DNA from: JBBDJB01 sp040880125
GTDB lineage: Bacteria; Planctomycetota; Planctomycetia; Pirellulales; JBBDJB01
Reading direction: 5' to 3'
Assembly: GCA_040880125.1 (NCBI GenBank)
Contig: JBBDJB010000054.1
Location: 1-64,000, forward strand
DNA length: 64,000 bases
Shown: piece by piece, positions 45,263 through 54,417 of the stretch
How positions within the stretch are numbered: the stretch's first letter is position 1
Layout: every line of letters begins with the position of its first letter
Position numbers and translations under genes: made by a program
The notes under the pieces: model-generated
Seen by the model: only the letters and a program-made list of their open reading frames with translations
Told to the model about the DNA's origin: nothing
Databases searched by the model: none

Positions 45263-47788
45263 CTACACGTCCAAATTCCGCACGTCCAGGGCGTGGCTCT
45301 GGATGTACTCGCGGCGGGGCTCGACCTTGTCGCCCATCAGCACGCGGAACAGGTTGTCCGCGGCGCCGGCGTCTTCCATGCGAACCTGCAGCATGGTGCG
45401 GTTGGCTGGTTCAAGCGTCGTCTCGCGCAGCTCCTCGGCGTCCATCTCGCCCAACCCTTTGAACCGGGTGAGCTGCAACCCCTTTTGGCCCAGCGAGCGG
45501 ATGGCGGGCACCAGCCCCCGCAGATCTTCCAGACCGATCTCGTTCTCTTCCTGCCGCAGCACATAGCGCGGCCCGGTCTCGCCGGTCCGCTCCTGTGGAA
45601 GGAGCGATTGGATGTCGAAGCCCATCTCTCGCAGGTCGCTCAGCAGCGTATTGATCGACCGCACTTCGTGGAGTTCCACAATGTGCAGGCGCTTGGTGGC
45701 GGCCAACTCTCCCAGTGGCTGGCCGTTCTCCTCGAGCGGCGCATCGGCCACCCGCAGCTCGCCGCCTTTTTCCACCTCTTGCTGTTGGACAAAGTCGTCT
45801 AACTCCTGCCGATTGGCGAACCAGTGCTCGTCCTTGCCCAAGAAGACGTGAAAGACGGGTAGCTCGCCGGTTTTCGCGTCCTGCCGTTGGGCATGCAGGC
45901 GCAAGTTGATGCCGCGCCGCTCCAGCGCCAGCAGTGCATCCTCGCGAGCGGCCAGCGTATGGACCAGCCGCTCCATCTGCTCGCCGGCGATCGTGCGGCT
46001 GTCGCCCGGGTCGAAGACGGTCTCCGACAGGCCGTTGTCCAGCAGTTGGGCCTTCATCTCCTCTTCGGTCTGCACGTAGTACACCTTCTTCTTCGTGCGC
46101 ACCCGATAGAGCGGCGGCTGGGCCACGTAGATGTAGCCGCCTTTGACCAATTCGGACATCTGCCGATAGAAGAACGTCAACAGCAGCGTGCGGATGTGCG
46201 AGCCGTCGACGTCGGCGTCCGCCATGATGATGATCTTGCTGTAGCGGCGCTTGCTGAGGTCCTGATCCGGACCGATGCCCGATCCGACCGCGGAAATGAT
46301 GCTGCGTACCTCCTCATTGGCCAGGACCTTGTCCGGCCGCGACTTGTAGGCGTTGATGATCTTACCCCGCAGCGGCAGCACGGCCTGATACTCGCGGATG
46401 CGGCCGCTCTCGGCACTGCCGCCGGCCGAATCGCCTTCGACCAGGTACAGTTCGCACTTGTCGACGTCCTTGCTGGTGCAGTCGCGGAGCTTGCCGGGCA
46501 AGCCGCCGCCGGAGAGCGCGCCCTTGCGATCGCGAATCAATTGCCGTGCCTTGCGGGCGCTTTCGCGGGCCTCGGCCGCCACCAGGCCCTTGTTGACGAT
46601 CGCCTTGGCCGAGCGAGGGTTCTCCTCCAGGTAATTCGCCAGGAACTCGCCGACCATCGAATTGACGATGCCCTCGACTTCGCTGTTGCCCAGCTTGGTC
46701 TTCGTCTGGCCTTCGAACTGCGGGTGCGGGACGCGGATGCTGATCACCGCGGTGAGGCCTTCGCGGAAGTCGTCTCCGACGGGCACCAGGTCCTTGAATA
46801 CACCGGACTTCTTGCCGTAGTTGTTCAGCGAACGCGTCAACGCCGAACGAAAGCCCGACATGTGCGTGCCGCCTTCGGTCGTGTTGATGTTGTTCACGTA
46901 CGAGTGCACGTTCTCGGTGTATTCGGCCGAATACTGCAGGGCGACTTCGACCGTGACACCTTCGGCCTCGCCGTTGATGAAGACCACGTCGGCATGGGCC
47001 GGCTCACTGGCGCGATTCAAATGCTCGACGTACTGCACGATGCCGCGCTCGTAATAGAACGTATCGGAGTCGCCGGTGCGGGCGTCCGCGATGGTGATTC
47101 GCACGCCCTGGTTCAAAAACGCCAGCTCCTGCAAGCGGCGCTGCAACGAACTGTAGTTGAACTTGGTGTTGGGAAAGATCTGCGGATCGGCCCGAAACGT
47201 GGTCTTGGTGCCGACTTTTGACGTCGATCCCACGCGGCGCACGTCGGTCTTCGGAATCCCGCGATTGTACTCCTGGTGATAGACGTGGCCGTCGCGGCAG
47301 ACTTCCACCTCGCACCACTCGGAGAGAAAATTCACGACCGTCACGCCGACCCCGTGCAGACCGCCGGATGTCTGATACGCCCCCTTGCGGAACTTGCCAC
47401 CGAACTTGAGCACCGTCATCACGCCTTCGAGCGTGGAAATGTTCAGGTCCGGGTGCGTCTCGACCGGGATGCCGCGGCCGTCGTCCTCGACCGTCACGGA
47501 GCCGTCGACGTTGATCTCCACGGTGATCTGCGAAGCATAGCCGGCCATGGCCTCGTCGATCGAGTTGTCGACCACCTCGTTGACCAGGTGGTTCAGACCA
47601 CGGGCGCCGGTATCGCCGATGTACATGCTCGGGCGTTCGCGGACGTGCTCCAGGTCGCTGAGGTGTTCGAGGCTTTCGGCCCCGTACTCGCCTTCGACTT
47701 TGCGGACCGACGACTTGAACGGGGCGGCCGGCTCGGCCGGAGGCGTGTCGGGTTGCGGCTGGTTTTGCTGCGGATTTTCTTCGTTCAT
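45263..47788 (-). CDS. gyrB: DNA gyrase subunit B
   Basis: An 841-residue ATPase subunit of the enzyme that introduces negative supercoils. GHKL ATPase: NEVVDNSIDEAMAGYA, VEDDGRGIPVE, TSGGLHGVGVTVVN. Transducer, then TOPRIM: ELYLVEGDSAGGSAESGR and MADADVDGSHIRTLLLTFFYR. C-terminal RFKGLGEMDAEELRETTLEP. The N-terminus carries an extra Pro/Gln-rich lead of about 40 residues. The ATG at 47788 follows dciA by 10 bp. It ends the dnaA-dnaN-dciA-gyrB set; gyrA is not in the window. Confidence 0.97.
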   Translation of the reverse strand: MNEENPQQNQPQPDTPPAEPAAPFKSSVRKVEGEYGAESLEHLSDLEHVRERPSMYIGDTGARGLNHLVNEVVDNSIDEAMAGYASQITVEINVDGSVTVEDDGRGIPVETHPDLNISTLEGVMTVLKFGGKFRKGAYQTSGGLHGVGVTVVNFLSEWCEVEVCRDGHVYHQEYNRGIPKTDVRRVGSTSKVGTKTTFRADPQIFPNTKFNYSSLQRRLQELAFLNQGVRITIADARTGDSDTFYYERGIVQYVEHLNRASEPAHADVVFINGEAEGVTVEVALQYSAEYTENVHSYVNNINTTEGGTHMSGFRSALTRSLNNYGKKSGVFKDLVPVGDDFREGLTAVISIRVPHPQFEGQTKTKLGNSEVEGIVNSMVGEFLANYLEENPRSAKAIVNKGLVAAEARESARKARQLIRDRKGALSGGGLPGKLRDCTSKDVDKCELYLVEGDSAGGSAESGRIREYQAVLPLRGKIINAYKSRPDKVLANEEVRSIISAVGSGIGPDQDLSKRRYSKIIIMADADVDGSHIRTLLLTFFYRQMSELVKGGYIYVAQPPLYRVRTKKKVYYVQTEEEMKAQLLDNGLSETVFDPGDSRTIAGEQMERLVHTLAAREDALLALERRGINLRLHAQRQDAKTGELPVFHVFLGKDEHWFANRQELDDFVQQQEVEKGGELRVADAPLEENGQPLGELAATKRLHIVELHEVRSINTLLSDLREMGFDIQSLLPQERTGETGPRYVLRQEENEIGLEDLRGLVPAIRSLGQKGLQLTRFKGLGEMDAEELRETTLEPANRTMLQVRMEDAGAADNLFRVLMGDKVEPRREYIQSHALDVRNLDV

Positions 47789-47798
47789 ATTTCTCGCT

Positions 47799-48176
47799 TT
47801 ACTGTGGTCTTCCCACGCGGAACCGCACATCGCGTATCCGCTCGTGGGGAACCAACTCCGCCAGACGGCGAACGATCTCGCCCTTGGCGAATGTTAACTC
47901 CTGTATCAACGTTGAATGCGCGACCACGACCTCCAGCACGCCGCGGCGGACTTTGCCTGGCGCGCTCTCTCGTGCGGCGGCGTCGCCGGCGGCCTGCCGC
48001 CAGGCGTCGTCCAGGTCGCGCTGCCCCAGCAGCCGCGCGTAACCACGCTGCTGTAAAACCTCCGCCATGACGCCCGCGATACCCTTGGGGCTTCGGGCCG
48101 CGCGCCGGGCATGCTCGCGACGCTGCCGAACGATCAGTTCGCTCAGCGCTTCGGTAATGGCTTCATCCTCGTGCAT
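47799..48176 (-). CDS. DciA-like protein (DUF721)
   Basis: A 125-residue basic protein. The region AARSPKGIAGVMAEVLQQRGY through DAWRQAAGD, then GVLEVVVAHSTLIQELTFAKGEIVRRL, is the DUF721 pattern. DciA is the ancestral loader/operator of the DnaB helicase in bacteria lacking DnaC/DnaI. Its place between dnaN and gyrB, where recF usually sits, fits a replication role. Spacing of 10 bp to gyrB suggests cotranscription. Alternative: the older annotation as an RNA-binding/zinc-ribbon-like protein, for which I see no evidence. Confidence 0.85.
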   Translation of the reverse strand: MHEDEAITEALSELIVRQRREHARRAARSPKGIAGVMAEVLQQRGYARLLGQRDLDDAWRQAAGDAAARESAPGKVRRGVLEVVVAHSTLIQELTFAKGEIVRRLAELVPHERIRDVRFRVGRPQ

Positions 48177-48255
48177 CGGCGGCTAGTCCCTCGGCGGCTA
48201 TTCACTGCGGCCGACACGACCGCCGGCAACCGCGCCCTCATGCGCGGCCGCACGC

Positions 48256-49371
48256 TTATCGGTCACGCGCCAGCGGCATGATTACGTACGCGTAGCCGTC
48301 GTCGGTCGACAACAGTGCTGCGCTCTCGGAGTCCTTCAGCTCGATCGTGAACGTCTTGTCCGCGTCGAGCACCTTGAGAAAGTCCGCGACGAATCGCGGG
48401 TCCATGGTGATGGCCACCTCGCGACCTTCGTACGCGATGGGTAGCTCCACCCGCGATTGCCCCACGTCGGCGGCCTGAGCCGTGAGCACAAGCGTTCCGC
48501 TGCTGAACTGGAAGTCGACGCCCCGGCTCTCCTCGCTGGTGGCGATGGCCGCCTGGCGTACCGCCGAAAGCAGCGGCCCTACGGACAATTCTACGCTGGC
48601 CACGCCCTCGCGTGGGGGGAATACATCGCGCCAACGCGGAAAACGCCCCTCCAGCAGCCGGGCGAATATCGTCGCCCGTGGACTCTTCACCAGCACCTCG
48701 CTCGCGCGGCCGGCGATCTGAATCTCTCCGTCGTCATCCGAAATCGCACGCTCCAGCAGGTTCATCGCCCGGGTGGGGACGATCAGCGAGCTTTCCGGGC
48801 TCGCTTCGCCGCCGACCGCCGTGGCCGGGCCTTCCATCTTCGCCAAGCGCCGCCCGTCGGTCGAAACGGCGACCAGCTTGGTGCTTTCCAACTCCAGCAG
48901 CACACCGCCCAAGGCGTAACGGCTGCTCTCGTTGTCGGTGGCGAACGACGTGCGGCGGATCGCTTCGCGAAACAGCCTCGCGGAAACTTCCTGATACGTC
49001 GTTTCGCCGAACACCGCCACCACGGGAAAGCCCTGCGGATCCTGTCCCGGCAAGCGAAACTCGCTCCGCTCGCCGCGAATCGTGGTGCCGCTGCCGTCGC
49101 TTTCCAGCGACAGCTTCTCGTCGGAGCTTTCCCGTAGGATGGAGCCGAAACGCTGAATGGGCAGCACGGCAGAACCGGCCGACTCAACCTCGACCGCCGG
49201 CACGTCATAGCGGATGCCGATCTCCAGGTCGGTGGCCATCAGGATGGCCGACTCGCCGGTGACCTCGAACTTCACGCTCTGCAGGATCGGCTTGGGGCTG
49301 CGCGTGGGCGCCACCGATGCGACGGTCTGAAAGGCCGAGAGCAGCTTTTCTCGGTTGCATGTGATCTTCAT
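48256..49371 (-). CDS. dnaN: DNA polymerase III beta sliding clamp
   Basis: A 371-residue clamp of three repeated domains. MKITCNREKLLSAFQTVASV is the standard N-terminus. TDLEIGIRYDVP, SRYALGGVLLELE and STDGRRLAKMEG mark domains 1 and 2. The C-terminal DDGYAYVIMPLARDR gives the hydrophobic partner-binding pocket end, with MPL as in other clamps. Purine-rich GGAAAGGAAA lies about 9 bases before the ATG at 49371. It is separated from dnaA by a 467-bp spacer that may hold the origin. Confidence 0.96.
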   Translation of the reverse strand: MKITCNREKLLSAFQTVASVAPTRSPKPILQSVKFEVTGESAILMATDLEIGIRYDVPAVEVESAGSAVLPIQRFGSILRESSDEKLSLESDGSGTTIRGERSEFRLPGQDPQGFPVVAVFGETTYQEVSARLFREAIRRTSFATDNESSRYALGGVLLELESTKLVAVSTDGRRLAKMEGPATAVGGEASPESSLIVPTRAMNLLERAISDDDGEIQIAGRASEVLVKSPRATIFARLLEGRFPRWRDVFPPREGVASVELSVGPLLSAVRQAAIATSEESRGVDFQFSSGTLVLTAQAADVGQSRVELPIAYEGREVAITMDPRFVADFLKVLDADKTFTIELKDSESAALLSTDDGYAYVIMPLARDR

Positions 49372-49838
49372 CGCCAGACGTTTCCTTTCCGCGTAGTGCT
49401 CCGTCACGGCGGAGCTTCTTCTTAATATTCTTTTTCAAAGAAAGCAGTAGTAATAATCTTCGCGGCCGGAGTGTCGACAGACTGCGGTCCGTTGTATCAA
49501 GCGTTGGCTCTGTTTCGGTTTATCGCCCACGGTCGGTTGTGTACAACGCGTTGCCGGCATGTCGTGTGATCGTCGATGCCGCGTCGCCTCCGGCGCGGTC
49601 TTTCACGATTCATGGAGCCGCGTGTCATTTCGTGGAATCGAAGCGCCGCACATCGACACCGCATCGACGCTTTCTGCACCGCTCCCTTCTTCTCAACCGT
49701 CCGCCCCATGGGTGCCACTGCTGGACCCCTTTCGATTAACAGGGCCAGCAGTGCCGTGTTCCACCCGTGTTGGCTCAATGAGCCCTTGCTATTCTGCGTT
49801 CAATCAACGCGTGATTGTTTGCCCTCGCGTTCCTCATC
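49372..49838. other. dnaA-dnaN spacer, candidate replication origin
   Basis: A 467-bp gene-free spacer between dnaN and dnaA. An AT-rich stretch (49417-49460, CTTCTTAATATTCTTTTTC onward) contains TAG-TAA-TAA at 49448-49456, resembling DnaA-trio triplets, followed by a GC-rich run. To the right, TGTGTACAA at 49538-49546 (complement TTGTACACA) is one mismatch from the high-GC DnaA box TTGTCCACA. No dense set of boxes is visible, so the call is tentative. A dispersed hairpin CACTGCTGG / CCAGCAGTG sits at 49716-49724 / 49745-49753. Confidence 0.4.
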
Positions 49839-50915
49839 TCAATTCCCCGCCAAAATCCGCGTCAACCGCTCGACCGAGTGCCGTGTGGCCGCGTCTTCTA
49901 CCATCCGCCGCTCGATCTTTCGGCAGTGATGCATCACCGTCGTATGGTCGCGACGCCCGAAGTAATCCCCGATCTGCTGATAGCTCTTGCCGGTCAGCTT
50001 TCGGGCGAGGTACATCGCCACGCCGCGGGCCAGGGCGACTGTCTGCGTGCGCGATGTCCCGCGTAACTGCGACTGCCTTACGGAAAACGTCCGCGCCGTC
50101 AGCGCGCTGATCTGGGCGATCGAGCATCGCCGGGCCGCGCTGCGGGAGTCCAAAAAGCCGCGCACCTGTTCGGTACTCAGCGGCAGGCCCCGGGCGTGGC
50201 ATTGAACTTCGAGGTTCAATAGCGCACCGGTCAACTCGGCGGCGGTGCCGGCAATCGCCCCCGCCAGCAAGGCCACCGCTTGCTCCGGCAGCACCAGCCC
50301 TCGCATCTCGGCAACTTGACGTAGAATCTCCTGCCGCGACTGCTCGCCCGGCGGCGCGACGTCGACCACCAGTCCCCGCGCCAGTCGGCTGACCAAACCC
50401 GGCAATAGTGAGGCGATATTTTCGGCGCGAACTGACGAGGTGATCACGACGAGCCCGCCGGTGGAGGTGATCTCGTCGAGCGTGTGCAACAGTTCCTGTT
50501 GCGCGGCGGATTTGCCCCTCAGGCGGGGCAAATCTTCCAATACGAACAGGTCGGCCCCGCGATGTTGTTCACGAAAGGCACCGGTGCAATCTGCTTGAAT
50601 GGCGGCGGCCCACTCGACCGCAAAGTCCGCAGCGGTTATCACGACGACGCAATCGTCCGCGTGAAGTTGCCGCCATGCAGTGGCCAATCCGCCGGCCAGG
50701 TGCGACTTACCCACGCCGGTCGGCCCGACCAACACCAGGGGGTTGTAAACCGTATCGTCCTGGTGGAGCACGGAGTGCAGCGCAACGTCCAGCAGTCGAT
50801 TCTCCGGGCCGACCACGAAGCCGCGCAGCGCAAGTCCCGAGTCGCGGCCTTCGGCCCCGATTGCAGGGTCGACGGCCTGTCCCGAGACAGGAATCGAACT
50901 GACGCCGTCTAGCAC
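49839..50915 (-). CDS. dnaA: Chromosomal replication initiator DnaA, short form
   Basis: A 358-residue AAA+ initiator, against 450-470 for typical DnaA. The protein starts almost at domain III: LRGFVVGPENRLLDVALHSVL is residues 30-50. Walker A GPTGVGKS is at 64-71, and the Walker B region LFVLEDLPRL is near 123, with Glu-Asp in place of the usual Asp-Asp. Domain IV ends with the family signature YFGRRDHTTVMHHCRKIE. Domains I and II (DnaB/DiaA contact and linker) are absent. No start codon lies in frame upstream before nifS, so this is not an annotation artefact. GTG start with GGAG five bases upstream. It probably works with DciA for helicase loading. Confidence 0.93.
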   Translation of the reverse strand: MLDGVSSIPVSGQAVDPAIGAEGRDSGLALRGFVVGPENRLLDVALHSVLHQDDTVYNPLVLVGPTGVGKSHLAGGLATAWRQLHADDCVVVITAADFAVEWAAAIQADCTGAFREQHRGADLFVLEDLPRLRGKSAAQQELLHTLDEITSTGGLVVITSSVRAENIASLLPGLVSRLARGLVVDVAPPGEQSRQEILRQVAEMRGLVLPEQAVALLAGAIAGTAAELTGALLNLEVQCHARGLPLSTEQVRGFLDSRSAARRCSIAQISALTARTFSVRQSQLRGTSRTQTVALARGVAMYLARKLTGKSYQQIGDYFGRRDHTTVMHHCRKIERRMVEDAATRHSVERLTRILAGN

Positions 50916-50978
50916 GGTGGCTCCGTCCAGCAGTTGCCCAGCGAGCGGGCAAAATAACCCGGGTCGTAAGAGGGCCGC

Positions 50979-50984
50979 ATTATA
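50979..50984 (-). promoter_or_regulatory. Candidate dnaA promoter -10 box
   Basis: Perfect TATAAT on the minus strand in the 83-bp nifS-dnaA gap, about 64 bases before the dnaA start. No TTGACA-like -35 is visible at 17-base spacing (TCCCGT there), so the strength is uncertain. Confidence 0.4.
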
Positions 50985-50998
50985 GCGGATCGGGCGAC

Positions 50999-52171
50999 TT
51001 AACGGGAGTCGGGAGAGGGTTTTTTCGGTGCTTGTAAGTTCTTGACTACGCTGATGATACGGCCGAGGGCCGAATCGACTTCCGCCGGCGTCGTAGAGGC
51101 CCCCACGCTAAGCCGGATCGCACCTGCGATCACCGCCCGATCGCACCCCATCGCCACGAGTGTCGCGGACGGCTCGCTCGACCCGCTGGCACAGGCCGAT
51201 CCGGTCGAAATTGCCACGCCCGCCAGGTCCAACGCCATGGCCAGCGCCTGCCGATCGAGGCCGGGAAATGCCACGCACGAGGTGTGCGGCAACCGCTCGG
51301 CCTGCTCACCGACAACCACCATTTCCGCAAACTCCGCCCGCAGGCCGCTCTCCAGCCGGTCGCGCAAGTCGGCCAGATGCACGCGCCGCGCATCGCGCTG
51401 CCGATCCCAGACCCGCAGCGCCTCGTGCATGCCCACGGCCAGTTCGACCGACTCGGTTCCCGGCCGCAGGCCGGCCTGCTGAAAGCCGCCCAGCAAAAGC
51501 GGCCGCAATGGCGTGCCGTGCCGGACAATCAAGACGCCGATTCCCCGCGGGCCGTGAAACTTGTGGGCCGCGCAGCTCAGGGCGTCGACACCCAGCCGCT
51601 GAAAGTCAACCGGCAGCTTGCCTACCACCTGGACCGCGTCGGTGTGCACGAGCGATTCCCGCTCGTGAGCAATTTCCGCGATTCGCTCGACCGGCTGCAA
51701 AACGCCCGTCTCGTTGTTGCCCAGCATCACGCTGACCAGCCGCGAGTCGTGGTGGATCCGATCGGACAGCCGATCGGTGTGGATCACTCCGTCGGCGTCC
51801 ACCGGCAGCACGTCCACGGGCTGGCCCTGCAGGCGAAGTTGCTCGGCGGTGCCGGCAATACTGGGGTGCTCGATGGCCGAAACAATCAGCCGGCTCCGAT
51901 CGGAGGAGCCCAGGCGTCGCAGGGCCAGATTATTCGATTCAGTGCCGCCGCTGGTAAATATCACCCGATCGGCCGACATGCCGGTAGTGCGTGCGCCGAG
52001 CAGCTCGCCGATCCCCTCCCGGGCTTCCTCCAGCAGCGCCCGCGCTTGGCGGCCGGGGCCGTGCTGGCTGGCCGGATTGGCGAAGGCCTCACGCCGGCAG
52101 GCGGCCATCGCGTCGGCAACCTCCGGCAGGATCGAAGTCGTGGCGTTGTTGTCCAGGTAGATCGGCTCCAT
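50999..52171 (-). CDS. Cysteine desulfurase (NifS/IscS family)
   Basis: A 390-residue PLP enzyme that takes sulfur from cysteine for Fe-S clusters and tRNA thiolation. MEPIYLDNNATT is the standard start. FTSGGTESNNLALR binds the cofactor phosphate, CAAHKFHGPRG holds the PLP Lys204, and the persulfide Cys327 lies in TGSACASGSSEPS, a group I (NifS/IscS) loop. No iscU or iscR neighbour is present. The ATG at 52171 is chosen; the frame upstream overlaps the divergent gene and looks non-coding. Confidence 0.94.
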   Translation of the reverse strand: MEPIYLDNNATTSILPEVADAMAACRREAFANPASQHGPGRQARALLEEAREGIGELLGARTTGMSADRVIFTSGGTESNNLALRRLGSSDRSRLIVSAIEHPSIAGTAEQLRLQGQPVDVLPVDADGVIHTDRLSDRIHHDSRLVSVMLGNNETGVLQPVERIAEIAHERESLVHTDAVQVVGKLPVDFQRLGVDALSCAAHKFHGPRGIGVLIVRHGTPLRPLLLGGFQQAGLRPGTESVELAVGMHEALRVWDRQRDARRVHLADLRDRLESGLRAEFAEMVVVGEQAERLPHTSCVAFPGLDRQALAMALDLAGVAISTGSACASGSSEPSATLVAMGCDRAVIAGAIRLSVGASTTPAEVDSALGRIISVVKNLQAPKKPSPDSR

Positions 52172-52367
52172 AGAACTGCCATTATAGGCCCTGCGACAGC
52201 GGCTGCTTGTGGTGCGCCAAAGCTGCCCCGCGCGGCACGGGCGGCGAGAAACTGCGGTTGCCGCGACAAAGCGACGGGGGTTATGATCCGCGCGCGACAA
52301 CCCGGTAGACATGGCGCAGCGGTACGTGCGTTCGCCATGCGGCCTCTTCCCGCCAAGGTCTGGCCCG

Positions 52368-53075
52368 ATGCAATCCTCTCTTGCCGTCGCCCTGCGGGCG
52401 CTCGTGATGCTGTCTTGTCTCGTGGCGCTTCCGGTCTGGGCGATCTCCGGCAAATCGCTGCCGGAATTGACCGAAACGGTGCTGGCGCGGCTCGACCAGT
52501 GGCGTGCGGACCGAGAGGTTTCCACATTCGCGGACTCCTCGGATGACGACGCCGGACTGCTGTCCGAGGCTGCTCCCAACTGGACCGAGTACACTCCTCC
52601 CGGCGCGCCAGGGCCCTCTGAACCGGTTCATCGTGAGACTCCCGCAGCGCCGGCAGAACAAGCAAACGACGGCGCTGACGACCTGCTGAAAGTGGGCCGG
52701 CACGGCCACGACGGACAACACGCCGATCGGACAACCTCACCCACCCCGGACGGCAACAGCCCGGAACAATTGGATCCGTTCCGAGAGAATCCATCAGATT
52801 CAGCCCGGGAAGCGGCGACCGGCCCGCCACCGTCGGCCGAGGCCGACGCCGAACTGGCCGCCGTTCAGCATCGTTTACGTTCGCTCGGCGCGACCCAGTA
52901 CACACTGGAGAAGTGGGGCCAAGGCTCTCCGCTGTTTCGTTTCCAGTGCGACGTGGCAATCGCCGACAATCCCGACCACTGTCGCCACTTCGAGGCTACC
53001 CAGCGAACGCCCGAGCACGCCATGACCGCGGTGTTACAACAGGTTGAGAGCTGGCGGGGCGAGATTCGCCGCTGA
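52368..53075 (+). CDS. Planctomycete hypothetical protein, signal-anchored
   Basis: A 235-residue protein with N-terminal signal or anchor (VALRALVMLSCLVALPVWAI), a low-complexity Asp/Pro/Glu middle, and a compact C-terminal region of about 75 residues: LRSLGATQYTLEKWGQGSPLFRFQCDVA ... HCRHFEATQRTPEHAMTAVLQQVESW. The C-terminal block has the look of a conserved module, possibly disulfide-bearing (two Cys), but I do not know its function. An alternative start 19 codons upstream exists. It precedes scpB by 78 bp on the same strand. Confidence 0.65.
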   Translation: MQSSLAVALRALVMLSCLVALPVWAISGKSLPELTETVLARLDQWRADREVSTFADSSDDDAGLLSEAAPNWTEYTPPGAPGPSEPVHRETPAAPAEQANDGADDLLKVGRHGHDGQHADRTTSPTPDGNSPEQLDPFRENPSDSAREAATGPPPSAEADAELAAVQHRLRSLGATQYTLEKWGQGSPLFRFQCDVAIADNPDHCRHFEATQRTPEHAMTAVLQQVESWRGEIRR

Positions 53076-53153
53076 CACCTGTCGGTGTTTCATCCTTTCT
53101 GCTGACGTTTTCACCGCCTTTCTTCGCCGGGTTCAGCCGGGTATGTTGCACCC

Positions 53154-54251
53154 ATGGCCCATCGCTTCACCAGTCTCGGACGCCTGCTGGGCAGCCCTTC
53201 GCCCCGGTACGGTCATCCGCTGGTCGTGCCGCGGCCGGCCGATCGGCCGGGCAGCCAGCAGCCGCCGCGGTCGCGGACCCTGCACAGTGCGCGCTCCGGA
53301 GTGGAGTTGCCCTCTGGCGGCGACGCCCACCGACTTGCGCGGCTGGAAGCGGTGCTTTTTCTGGCGAAAGAGCCCCTGGCCAGTCGAAAACTTGCCCAAG
53401 TGGCCGGACTGGCCGACGGCACCCAGGCCCGCACGCTGGTCGGACGGCTGCGGCAGCGATACGATCGGCGGCACAGTGCGCTAGAGGTCGTGGAAGTGGC
53501 CGGCGGTTTCCAGTTGCTAACGCGCGGCAAATTTGCAAACTGGTTGCGGCGGTTACATCCCCAGCAGGCGGAGTTGCGGCTCTCCGCGCCGGCCTTGGAG
53601 ACGCTGGCCGTGGTGGCCTACCGGCAGCCCGTCCTGAGGGCGCAGATCGAGGCCATCCGCGGAGTGCAGTGCGGCGAGATTCTACGGCAGCTCATGGATC
53701 GCGACCTGGTCCGCATCGCGGGGCGGTCCGACGAACTGGGGCGGCCGTTTTTGTACGGGACGACGAAGCACTTTTTGAGTTTGTTCGGCATGCGTGACCT
53801 CGATGAGCTTCCCCGGGCCGAGTCGTTACGCACCGTCGGACCACTCGTTACGGCACCGGTTGAAAACGCCGGCGCGGAAGAGCAAGATACTCCAACGGAT
53901 TCATCCACCCCGAGTGAAATGGAAAGGGAACTTAACGTGACCGCCAGCGACCCCTTCGCGTCCACGCCCGGCGAACTGCTCGACCCGCGTCCTGCCGTGC
54001 CCGTCGATTTCTACGAAGATGAAGAGGAAAACCTGGAAGACGAAGACCTCGACTTCGATGATGAGGACGACGACGACCTCGACGACGATGAGGAGGACGA
54101 AGAGGACCTCGAAGACGAGGAGGATCTCGAGGAGGACGAGTGGGAGGAAGTCGACGACGACGACGACGAGGAGTTCGAAGACGAAGAAGAGGACGACGAC
54201 TGGGAAGAAGACGACGAGGACGATGAAGAATGGGACGACGAAGAGGAGTAA
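53154..54251 (+). CDS. scpB: Segregation and condensation protein ScpB with acidic tail
   Basis: A 365-residue protein. ScpB, with ScpA and SMC, condenses and segregates chromosomes. The winged-helix core occupies about residues 59-225: RLEAVLFLAKEPLASRKLAQVAGL, then LSAPALETLAVVAYRQPVLRAQIEAIRG and FLYGTTKHFLSLFGMRDLDELP. Usual ScpB is 180-200 residues. Here a basic Pro-rich N-terminus of 58 residues and a C-terminal extension are added. Residues 286-365 are almost purely Asp and Glu with scattered Trp, Leu and Phe. No scpA or smc is adjacent. The opposite strand of the tail reads as poly-Ser, an artefact. Confidence 0.93.
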   Translation: MAHRFTSLGRLLGSPSPRYGHPLVVPRPADRPGSQQPPRSRTLHSARSGVELPSGGDAHRLARLEAVLFLAKEPLASRKLAQVAGLADGTQARTLVGRLRQRYDRRHSALEVVEVAGGFQLLTRGKFANWLRRLHPQQAELRLSAPALETLAVVAYRQPVLRAQIEAIRGVQCGEILRQLMDRDLVRIAGRSDELGRPFLYGTTKHFLSLFGMRDLDELPRAESLRTVGPLVTAPVENAGAEEQDTPTDSSTPSEMERELNVTASDPFASTPGELLDPRPAVPVDFYEDEEENLEDEDLDFDDEDDDDLDDDEEDEEDLEDEEDLEEDEWEEVDDDDDEEFEDEEEDDDWEEDDEDDEEWDDEEE

Positions 54252-54417
54252 TCAAGAAAAGTCCGATAGTGCGAGCCAACCCACTTCTGCAACCCGATTC
54301 CGTCCCCACGTCGACAAGGCACCGAAGGTAGATTCGGCACTCGCCGAGGATCATCCCCGCCGCAAGGCCTGCACAACGGACCCCCGCTTGGGCTGGCTGT
54401 TTTTTCAATTCTCCACT

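Noticed and set aside
50920..50984. 23-codon leader ORF ending on the dnaA start
   Set aside because: Its ATG lies within the candidate -10 box TATAATG, so it would not be in the transcript from that promoter; no ribosome site.
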